Source: Alphaproteobacteria bacterium | Lineage (GTDB): Bacteria; Pseudomonadota; Alphaproteobacteria; Rhizobiales; Aestuariivirgaceae | Reading direction: 5' to 3' | Assembly: GCA_024279045.1 (NCBI GenBank) | Contig: JAJRRZ010000266.1 | Coordinates: 1-5,526 of the forward strand | Length of the DNA: 5,526 bases | In this document: one piece after another, positions 1-4,955 of the stretch | Layout: every line of letters begins with the position of its first letter | Position numbering within the stretch: position 1 is the first letter of the stretch | Translations under genes and position numbers: made by a program | Notes under the pieces: model-generated | The model's input: only the letters and a program-made list of their open reading frames with translations | What the model was told of the DNA's origin: nothing | Databases searched by the model: none

Positions 1-2
1 AG

Positions 3-758
3 AATCCCGACCGGGAGGTCATCTTCTTTGCGCTGGGCTTCGAGACCACCATGCCCTCCACAGCGCTCACCGTGATGCAGGCACGGCGCGAAGGAGTGAA
101 GAACTTCTCGCTGTTCTGCAACCACATCACCACGGTGCCTACCATCAAGGCCATTCTCGATTCGCCGGACATGCGCATCGACGGCTTTCTCGCGCCGGGG
201 CACGTGAGCATGGTGGTGGGCAAGGAGCCGTTCCGCTTCGTGGCGGAGGATTATGGTCGGCCCATTGTCATCACCGGCTTCGAGCCGCTGGACATTCTGC
301 ACTCGCTGTTCATGCTGCTGCAGCAGTTCGACGAAGGACGCTGCGAGGTGGAAAATCAATACAAGCGCGTGGTGCCCGACCGGGGCAATCCGGCAGCCTT
401 GCAGGCCATTGCGGAAGTCTTCGAGCTGCGGCCCTTCTTCGAGTGGCGCGGGCTGGGCTCCATCGACCATTCCGGCGTGCGCATCCGCGATGCCTATGCC
501 GAGCATGATGCGGAGCGCAAGTTCCCGGTGCCGAACGTGAAGATTGCCGACCCGCGCTCGTGCCAGTGTGGCGAGGTGCTGAAGGGCATCATCCGCCCGT
601 GGGAATGCAAGGTGTTCGGCACGCAATGCACGCCACAGACGCCGATGGGGGCGCTGATGGTGTCGTCGGAGGGAGCCTGCGCCGCCTACTACAATTACGG
701 TGCGGTGCAACAGGTGCGCGAGAAGAAGCAGGGCAGCGGGCAGGAGGCCGAGGCATGA
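3..758 (+). CDS. hypD: HypD, [NiFe]-hydrogenase maturation protein (5' end missing)
   Basis: HypD is the iron-sulfur scaffold on which, with HypC, the Fe(CN)2CO group of the [NiFe]-hydrogenase active site is built, using cyanide made by HypE/HypF in the cytoplasm. The gene enters from the left edge already in frame (first full codon at 3), so about 251 residues are present and roughly the first third is missing, including the family's N-terminal Cys motifs. Family hallmarks are GFETT near 39-53, FCNHITTVPT at about 114-143, APGHVS and ITGFEPLD. The C-terminal cluster region reads CQCGEVLKG (Cys codons at 561 and 567), PWECKVFG (Cys at 606) and TQCTP (Cys at 627), matching the cysteines that hold the [4Fe-4S] cluster. 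The stop TGA (756-758) overlaps the ATG of hypE, the usual tight hypD-hypE coupling. Identification is firm; I see no damage in the visible part. Confidence 0.97.
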   Translation, partial: NPDREVIFFALGFETTMPSTALTVMQARREGVKNFSLFCNHITTVPTIKAILDSPDMRIDGFLAPGHVSMVVGKEPFRFVAEDYGRPIVITGFEPLDILHSLFMLLQQFDEGRCEVENQYKRVVPDRGNPAALQAIAEVFELRPFFEWRGLGSIDHSGVRIRDAYAEHDAERKFPVPNVKIADPRSCQCGEVLKGIIRPWECKVFGTQCTPQTPMGALMVSSEGACAAYYNYGAVQQVREKKQGSGQEAEA

Positions 759-1834
759 GCGGCATGCGGGTGAAAGGCGGCGCTGGGGTGCCGGGTGGCA
801 ATGGTGCGGCGCGGCGCCAGACCATCACGCTGGCCCATGGCAGCGGCGGCAAGGCCATGCGCCAGCTCATCGAGCAGGTGTTGCTGCCGGCCTTTGACAA
901 TCCGCTGCTGGCGCCGCTGCAGGATCAGGCCCGTGTGGACCTGCAACAGTTGCTGGCGCGTGGCGACCGGCTGGCCTTCACCACCGATTCCTTCGTGGTG
1001 GATCCGCCATTCTTTCCCGGTGGCGACATCGGCAAGCTGGCGGTCAACGGCACGGTGAACGATCTGGCCATGGGTGGGGCGGTGCCTTTGTTCCTTTCCT
1101 GTGGGCTGATACTGGAGGAAGGACTGCCGCAGGACGACCTGCAGCGCATTGCTCAATCCATGCGCGCGGCGGCGGACGAGGCAGGCGTGGCCATTGTTAC
1201 CGGCGATACCAAGGTGGTGCACAAGGGGGCATCGGACAGGATATTCATCAATACCGCCGGCATCGGCGTCATTCCGGCAGGCATCGACATTTCCGATACG
1301 CGCGCGGCGCCGGGCGATGTCATTATCGTCAACGGGTTCATTGGCGATCATGGCGCGGCCATCGTCGATGCGCGTGGCGAGTTGGCGTTGCAGCACACCA
1401 TCGAGAGCGACTGCAAGCCGCTGAACGGCCTGGTGGCGGCGATGCTGGAGGTGTGCCCGGACATTCACTGCATGCGTGATGCCACCCGTGGTGGTCTGGC
1501 GACGGTGCTCAACGAGTTCGCCAGCGCCAGCAATACCTGCATGCGCATTGATGAAACCAGCTTGCCCATCCGCGACGAGGTGCGCGGCATGTGCGAAATC
1601 CTGGGGCTGGATCCGTTGTATCTGGCCAATGAAGGCGTGCTGGTGGCCATCGTGCCGCGGGAGACGGCGGAAGACGTGCTGGCGGCCATGCGGGCGCATC
1701 CCGCCGGGACACGGGCCGCCATCATCGGCGAGGTTGCGCAGGCGCCTGCCGGCACGGTTGTCCTGAACACGGCATTCGGCGGCGAGCGCATTGTCGATGT
1801 GCTCGTGGGGGATCAATTGCCACGTATATGCTGA
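755..1834 (+). CDS. hypE: HypE, carbamoyl-dehydratase of hydrogenase maturation
   Basis: HypE accepts a carbamoyl group from HypF on its C-terminal cysteine and dehydrates it with ATP to a thiocyanate, the cyanide donor for the HypC-HypD iron centre. The protein is 359 residues, slightly long for the family. It shows the PurM/AIR-synthase-like fold motifs: LAHGSGGKAM (about 26-35), TTDSF (Asp78), NGTVNDLAMGGA (98-109), VTGDTK (Asp151) and DATRGGL (from 242). It ends in PRIC, so the acceptor Cys359 is intact. The start at 755 is chosen because AGGAGG lies at 742-747, seven bases upstream, and the ATG overlaps the hypD stop; ATG 764 is a possible alternative. The first 22 or so residues before the conserved core are rich in Gly and Arg, a short extension of no known role. 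The gene is probably translated by coupling to hypD. Confidence 0.97.
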   Translation: MSGMRVKGGAGVPGGNGAARRQTITLAHGSGGKAMRQLIEQVLLPAFDNPLLAPLQDQARVDLQQLLARGDRLAFTTDSFVVDPPFFPGGDIGKLAVNGTVNDLAMGGAVPLFLSCGLILEEGLPQDDLQRIAQSMRAAADEAGVAIVTGDTKVVHKGASDRIFINTAGIGVIPAGIDISDTRAAPGDVIIVNGFIGDHGAAIVDARGELALQHTIESDCKPLNGLVAAMLEVCPDIHCMRDATRGGLATVLNEFASASNTCMRIDETSLPIRDEVRGMCEILGLDPLYLANEGVLVAIVPRETAEDVLAAMRAHPAGTRAAIIGEVAQAPAGTVVLNTAFGGERIVDVLVGDQLPRIC

Positions 1835-1904
1835 TGTGGACAGTGGCAGTGGGAAGACGTGATACCGCCTGCGCGGGGCATGGGTGCCATGCGTGGCGCA
1901 AGAC

Positions 1905-1912
1905 AAGGGGAG
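1905..1912 (+). promoter_or_regulatory. Ribosome binding site fixing the start of the nickel transporter gene
   Basis: AAGGGGAG lies seven bases before ATG 1920. An in-frame ATG at 1884 has no comparable upstream sequence, and the membrane segment begins right after 1920, so 1920 is preferred. The 85-base gap from the hypE stop shows no T-tailed hairpin, so read-through from the hyp operon is plausible. Confidence 0.7.
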
Positions 1913-1919
1913 CGAAGCA

Positions 1920-2642
1920 ATGGAGACGCTGCTGATCCTGTTCATGGGCCTGCTCATCGGCATGCGCCATGCGGTGGAGGCCGATCATCTGGCGGCGGTG
2001 GCGTCCATGGCCACGCGGGCGCACAATGTGCGGGAAACGGTGCGCGTGGGCGCCAGTTGGGGGCTGGGGCACACGTTGACCCTGCTGTTGCTCGGTGGCG
2101 TGGTGTTGTGGATGGATGCGCAGGTGCCGGAGCGCTTCGCCGAGGGGTTGGAATTCGTCGTTGGCATCATGCTGATGCTGCTGGGGGCGGATGTCATCCG
2201 CCGCATGTGGCGCAAGGGCATTCATTTTCATGTGCATGAACATGCCGATGGCGTGCGGCATTTCCACGCCCATGCGCATGACGGCAGTGTGCCGCATGAG
2301 CGCGATCCGCATGCGCACGAGCATCTTTCCTGGCGGGAGGCGCTGGACGGACGGGCGCTGCTGGTGGGCATGGTGCATGGCATGGCCGGCACCGCGGCGT
2401 TGGTGCTGTTGACCTTGCAGACCCTGCACGATGTGTGGCTGGGGCTGCTCTATATCGTGATCTTCGGTATCGGCTCCATCGTCGGCATGGCGGCTGTATC
2501 GGCCATCATCGCCCTGCCACTGCACAAGGCTGGCAAGGGGCTGACCCGCTGGCATGCGACATTGCAATATGGCATTGGCCTGTTCACGCTGGGCTATGGC
2601 GCATGGATCGCCGGCCACCTGGCGCCCGGGCTGTTTGGCTGA
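1920..2642 (+). CDS. NicO/UreH-like nickel (cobalt) transporter with His-rich loop
   Basis: This is a 240-residue inner-membrane protein, predicted to move Ni2+ (possibly Co2+). The first helix carries RHAVEADH (16-23), close to the HX4DH nickel-binding signature of NiCoT permeases, with Glu where those have Asp. GLGHT follows at 48-52, and a second half-motif, VHGMAGTAALVLL, lies at about 152-164, typical of the UreH/NicO group. Hydrophobic stretches at about 3-15, 47-65, 76-93, 146-166, 172-199 and 214-234 suggest around six membrane segments. Between the third and fourth lies a hydrophilic loop (102-135) with 12 histidines in 34 residues, a likely metal-binding region. The position 85 bases after hypE suggests that it feeds nickel to hydrogenase assembly. 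The exact subfamily and the direction of transport (uptake versus RcnA-like efflux) cannot be settled from sequence; the hyp context favours uptake. Confidence 0.85.
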   Translation: METLLILFMGLLIGMRHAVEADHLAAVASMATRAHNVRETVRVGASWGLGHTLTLLLLGGVVLWMDAQVPERFAEGLEFVVGIMLMLLGADVIRRMWRKGIHFHVHEHADGVRHFHAHAHDGSVPHERDPHAHEHLSWREALDGRALLVGMVHGMAGTAALVLLTLQTLHDVWLGLLYIVIFGIGSIVGMAAVSAIIALPLHKAGKGLTRWHATLQYGIGLFTLGYGAWIAGHLAPGLFG

Positions 2643-2740
2643 TGATGTTCCAAAAGCCTGTCGGCTGCTGGCTTGGTGTGCCGCGATCTTTCGGAGCAGG
2701 CTTTATCATTCACGTTTTTCTGCCCAGACAGGCAGGATCA

Positions 2741-3028
2741 TCAATCGCTGATGGCGTGCTCCGCTGCTGCGGGTCTCTTTCCATGGCTGTCAGCGATACG
2801 TGCGCGGCTCTGCCGGGAACCTTGCGGCCCTGTTTCCAATCCTGGATGGCCCGGACATCGAGACTGAACTTTTCGGCGAATTGCCCGCGGTTCAGGCCTG
2901 GGTGCGTGCAAGGCGCGGATGCGCTCCGCTGATGGGTCATTGATTATGTGGCAGGGCAGGCTGATTTCGCCGCGAACATGGGCAAACACTTCCTCGTAGT
3001 CGAGCGTGAGCTCGATCTGGCATATCAT
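2741..3028 (-). pseudogene. HigA/XRE-type antitoxin-like gene, broken by two compensating frameshifts
   Basis: The minus strand has an open frame of 95 codons from ATG (3028-3026) to a stop at 2741. Its ends look like a small helix-turn-helix antitoxin: the N-terminus MICQIELTLDYEEVFAHVRG leads to ERIRAL, and the C-terminus ends AAAEHAISD. The middle does not make sense in this frame, but the neighbouring frame from about 2898 to 2773 reads GLNRGQFAEKFSLDVRAIQD, then WKQGRKVPGRAAH and MERDP. This is the HTH and the WEQGRRxP-type tail of HigA/NadS-like regulators. Against the family spacing, about two bases are missing (or one gained) at 2899-2908 and one base is missing at about 2771-2773, which brings the original stop back into frame. 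About 42 residues including the whole HTH are therefore scrambled. I find no partner toxin on either side. It could instead reflect two sequencing errors in an intact gene. It is convergent with the transporter gene. Confidence 0.7.
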
Positions 3029-3033
3029 GAGGC

Positions 3034-3057
3034 GCTGCGACCGGTACCGGTCGCAGC
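3034..3057. repeat. Perfect 24-bp palindrome upstream of the antitoxin-like gene
   Basis: The arm GCTGCGACCGGT is followed directly by its exact reverse complement, with no spacer and no mismatch. It ends five bases before the ATG of the minus-strand antitoxin-like gene. That is where autoregulated HTH antitoxins bind, so an operator is the natural reading, although it would also cover the expected ribosome binding site. There is no T-run on either side, so it is not a normal Rho-independent terminator. The palindrome is certain; the operator role is inference. Confidence 0.6.
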
Positions 3058-3252
3058 ATCACAGGGCGGGTGATTTACTTGCAAAATCGCTCCGGAACCA
3101 TTCAAGCAGGCCGAGCCACTTCTGTTGTATATTTCTTTCATGGTAATACCATTGATGATGAATCTATCTACATGGAGGAGTCGTTCGGGGAGGCTCCGGG
3201 CAGCCGACAATTTGCAAAAGGCCCTGTCATTTTTCACCAGGAGTGCAAGCTC
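3058..3252 (+). other. Upstream region of the cyclic-nucleotide-fold gene, with a small palindrome
   Basis: This is a relatively A/T-rich leader of about 195 bases. An open frame continues upstream of the chosen start to 3070, but its residues look non-coding and the good Shine-Dalgarno site is at 3239. ATGGTAATACCAT at 3140-3152 is a 13-base dyad (ATGGTA, A, TACCAT) and could be a regulator site or overlap a promoter. TTGTAT (3125-3130) and the A/T-rich bases after it are possible promoter pieces, but I cannot assign a convincing -35/-10 pair. No RNA gene was recognised. Confidence 0.3.
3239..3243 (+). promoter_or_regulatory. Ribosome binding site deciding the start at 3253
   Basis: AGGAG is nine bases before ATG 3253. 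Upstream in-frame ATGs at 3070 and 3172 lack a comparable site, and the residues before 3253 do not resemble the family. Confidence 0.65.
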
Positions 3253-3777
3253 ATGTCTGAACAGAACCAACGCAGGCCGGAAGACATCGAGAAGATCAAG
3301 AACTTCATTCTCGAAGCGCCGATCGGTCAATATATTGGCGAAGAGGGTGCCAAGGTGTTGGCCGAGCATGCCGGCTCCATCGTCAAGCTGAAGAGCGATG
3401 ATTACCTGTTTCGCAAAGGAGAGCTGACCAACAGCTTTTTCCTGGTGGTGGATGGCCATCTGGCGCGTATCGAGGAAACACCAAAGGGGTTGAAACCATA
3501 CCGGGTCATCCACACGCTGCACCGTGGCGACCTGGTGGGCGAACTGAGCTTTATCGACGACACGCCGCACACCATGTCAGTGATTGCATTGGGTGATGCG
3601 ACAGTCTTGCAGTTCAGCGCCGATGAGATCAAGCCGTTGATCACTACGCATCCGCAACTGATGTATGACTTCATGCGCGCCATCATCAAGCGGGTGCATC
3701 ACACGCTCTACAGCCTGAACCAGCAACAGTCGGCCTTGCAGGATTACATCTCCTCCGGTGCCCGTGGCCGGGTTTGA
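3253..3777 (+). CDS. Stand-alone cyclic-nucleotide-binding-fold (Crp-like sensor) protein, no HTH
   Basis: This cytoplasmic protein of 174 residues has a single cNMP-binding (Crp N-terminal) beta-roll and no helix-turn-helix, so it is probably a signalling or protein-binding module rather than a transcription factor. Residues about 5-38 are helical and charged. The roll follows: IVKLKSDDYLFRKGE (43-57), FFLVVDGHLARI (62-73) and HRGDLVGELSFIDDTPHT up to 107. A C-terminal helical part runs through FMRAIIKRVHHTLYSLNQQQ. The phosphate-binding cassette reads GELSFIDDTPHTMSV (96-110). The Glu is kept (E97), but the usual Arg is His106 (CAC at 3568-3570), one base from an Arg codon, and the usual small residue after Thr is Met. 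Binding of cAMP or cGMP is therefore doubtful. The stop codon lies at the left edge of the inverted-repeat element. It reads as a separate transcription unit, with repeats downstream and a non-coding leader upstream. Fold assignment is secure; the partner and ligand are unknown. Confidence 0.85.
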   Translation: MSEQNQRRPEDIEKIKNFILEAPIGQYIGEEGAKVLAEHAGSIVKLKSDDYLFRKGELTNSFFLVVDGHLARIEETPKGLKPYRVIHTLHRGDLVGELSFIDDTPHTMSVIALGDATVLQFSADEIKPLITTHPQLMYDFMRAIIKRVHHTLYSLNQQQSALQDYISSGARGRV

Positions 3778-3793
3778 GAGCCCGGGCTCAGGG

Positions 3794-3833
3794 CCCAAAA
3801 TTTGCACGGCATCCCAAACCATTTGCACTGCAT
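3794..3833 (+). repeat. Tandem degenerate repeat, two units of about 20 bp
   Basis: Unit one (3794-3812) and unit two (3813-3833) directly abut. Both read CCCAAA, a short variable step, then ATTTGCAC.GCAT. The 13-base core at 3800-3812 and 3821-3833 differs at one base. The 21-base spacing is two helical turns, so a paired protein-binding site is possible; a slippage duplication is the simple alternative. Confidence 0.6.
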
Positions 3834-3896
3834 ATCAGCGCCCTTTTGCCCTTGGAAATACCTACGGGTATTCCCGGCGGGCAAAAGAGCGCTGAT
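3834..3896 (+). repeat. Long hairpin (18-bp stem with a second inner stem)
   Basis: ATCAGCGCCCTTTTGCCC at 3834-3851 pairs with GGGCAAAAGAGCGCTGAT at 3879-3896, with one mispair in 18. Inside, GGAA.TACC (3854-3862) pairs with GGGTATTCC with one bulged base around a four-base loop, so the whole region can fold into one rod. A short TTTT follows at 3896-3899, so on the + strand it could end transcription of the upstream gene. It is equally the centre of the inverted-repeat element. Confidence 0.65.
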
Positions 3897-3958
3897 TTTC
3901 AAGTAAATGACGCATCTACCATCCCTCTTTATGAGTCCTGAGCCCAAGCTCAGAACCC

Positions 3959-4088
3959 ATAGTCTGGATTGCCGGAATGTCTGCGAACTTCCGCTTGCAG
4001 CAGAAGGCGAACGGGTTGTCCGGCGAAAGGTTGTGTGGCAGCTTGCATGACAGGGCTTCGGCTTGATGCACGGCAGGAAGCAGGCGTC
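3959..4088 (+). other. Leader of the ABC ATPase gene, no gene seen
   Basis: The ABC frame stays open back to ATG 3969, but the residues before 4089 are Cys/Arg-rich with no family resemblance and no Shine-Dalgarno site, so I treat this stretch as non-coding. CGGAA and TTCCG around 3974-3994 can form a 5-bp hairpin. I recognise no molybdenum-cofactor riboswitch, ModE box or promoter. Notably, no end of a permease gene is present here. Confidence 0.4.
4075..4080 (+). promoter_or_regulatory. Ribosome binding site supporting the ABC ATPase start at 4089
   Basis: AGGAAG is eight bases before ATG 4089. The competing starts GTG 4212 and ATG 4215 would give a protein of more usual length (about 246 residues) but have only a weak purine run in front of them. 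Confidence 0.5.
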
Positions 4089-4955
4089 ATGCAGATCATC
4101 CGTTTTCCCGGAGGCGAGAAAAAGCATCGCGAGGAAGCATCGTCGGCGCGGCAGGGCGACGGCGGGCGGCTGGTGCCGCTGGAGCGGGCGAAGGTGGCGC
4201 GCGAGCGGGCGGTGATGCGTGATGCCGAACAGGCGGGCATTCTGCCGCTGGTGCTGGACGATGTGCATTACGTGGTGGACAGGGTGGCCCTGTTGCGGGG
4301 CATTTCCTTTCGCCTGCCGGCAGGGCGGCGCACGGTTGTGCTGGGTTACAACGGCGCGGGCAAGAGCCTGTTGCTGCGCCTGTGCCATGGGCTGATCCGT
4401 CCCACCTCCGGCACGTTGCGCTGGGAAGGGGCGCTGGGCGGCAATGCGCGGCAGGTGGCGCGGCGGCAGGCGATGGTGTTTCAGCGGCCCGTGCTGTTGC
4501 GGCGCAGCGTGCGGGACAATCTGCTGTTCGTGCTGAAGGGGCGCAACGTGCGTGGCGAAGAGGCGCGGCGGCTGGTGGCGCGGGCCCTGAAACTGTGCGG
4601 GTTGCAGCATCTGGCGGGGCGGCCGGCGCGGGCGTTGTCTGGCGGCGAGCAACAGAAGCTGGCATTGGCGCGGGCGTGGCTGCTGCACCCAGAGGTGTTG
4701 TTCCTGGACGAGCCGACGGCGTCGCTGGATCCGGCGGCGACGCTGGAACTGGAGGCGCTGATCGCGCACATGCACGAGCGCGGCGCGACCATCGTGTTTT
4801 CCACCCACGACATGGCGCAGGCACGGCGGCTGGCGCAGCATGTGCTGTTCGTGCACAACGGGTTGCTGCTGGAAGATGCCCCGGCTGAAAGGTTCTTTCG
4901 GCAGCCCGAAACAGCAGAGGCGCGGGCATTTCTGGCTGGCGATCTGATGCCGTGA
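4089..4955 (+). CDS. TupC-like tungstate/molybdate ABC transporter ATPase
   Basis: This is a 288-residue cytoplasmic ATPase that would power oxyanion import through a TupB-type permease. All ABC motifs are present: Walker A GYNGAGKS (86-93, with Tyr where Pro is usual), Q-loop MVFQRPVLLRRS (Q132), signature LSGGEQQKLALARAW (from 183), Walker B VLFLDEPTASLD (from about 203; D207, E208) and H-loop STHD (H240). The LCHGL after Walker A, the VFQRPVLLRRSVRDN stretch and the end EARAFLAGDL resemble tungstate-type (TupC) ATPases, so tungstate or molybdate is the likely substrate; phosphate- or amino-acid-type ATPases are less likely. The first 50 or so residues (charged, before the ABC fold begins at about 52) are extra for the family, so the true start may be 4212 or 4215. 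No permease or binding-protein gene precedes it in the window. It overlaps mobA, which supports a link to molybdenum or tungsten cofactors. Confidence 0.82.
   Translation: MQIIRFPGGEKKHREEASSARQGDGGRLVPLERAKVARERAVMRDAEQAGILPLVLDDVHYVVDRVALLRGISFRLPAGRRTVVLGYNGAGKSLLLRLCHGLIRPTSGTLRWEGALGGNARQVARRQAMVFQRPVLLRRSVRDNLLFVLKGRNVRGEEARRLVARALKLCGLQHLAGRPARALSGGEQQKLALARAWLLHPEVLFLDEPTASLDPAATLELEALIAHMHERGATIVFSTHDMAQARRLAQHVLFVHNGLLLEDAPAERFFRQPETAEARAFLAGDLMP

Larger units (their letters stand above)
3770..3958. mobile_element. Inverted-repeat-bounded 189-bp element, possible MITE or IS remnant
   Basis: The gap between the cyclic-nucleotide-fold gene and the ABC gene is bounded by imperfect inverted repeats. 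The core GAGCCCGGGCTCAGG at 3778-3792 matches the reverse complement of CCTGAGCCCAAGCTC at 3937-3951 in 13 of 15 positions. The match continues outward to GGGTT (3770-3774) and AACCC (3954-3958) with a small indel. Inside are a tandem duplication and a long hairpin, listed separately. There is no transposase frame, and I see no clear target-site duplication just outside the ends. The size, terminal repeats, non-coding interior and location between genes fit a non-autonomous element or solo IS remnant. The alternative is a native intergenic region with several terminator-like hairpins. If it is mobile, its left end now supplies the stop codon of the upstream gene. Confidence 0.4.

Noticed and set aside
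695..1963. Long minus-strand open frame opposite hypE
   Set aside because: It is antisense to a clearly conserved gene. Its composition (His, Gln, Arg rich) is typical of the reverse frame of GC-rich coding DNA, and it has no family motif.
1722..2618. Minus-strand open frame opposite the nickel transporter
   Set aside because: It is the shadow of a membrane-protein gene with conserved motifs on the + strand; the translation is low-complexity and unrecognisable.
2720..2735. Hairpin CTGCC/GGCAG between the convergent transporter and antitoxin-like genes
   Set aside because: The T run is on the wrong side for a + strand terminator, and on the minus strand it becomes an A run; the stem is only five base pairs.
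2435..2932. 165-codon + strand open frame running across the transporter end and the antitoxin region
   Set aside because: It overlaps a well-supported gene in another frame and crosses a converging pseudogene; no recognisable motif.
3070..3252. N-terminal extension of the cyclic-nucleotide-fold protein to ATG 3070
   Set aside because: It shows no family similarity and no ribosome binding site, whereas AGGAG sits correctly before 3253.
2643..3252. Partner toxin for the antitoxin-like gene
   Set aside because: Neither side of the gene, on either strand, holds a readable RelE/HigB-like or other toxin sequence, so no toxin-antitoxin pair is claimed.
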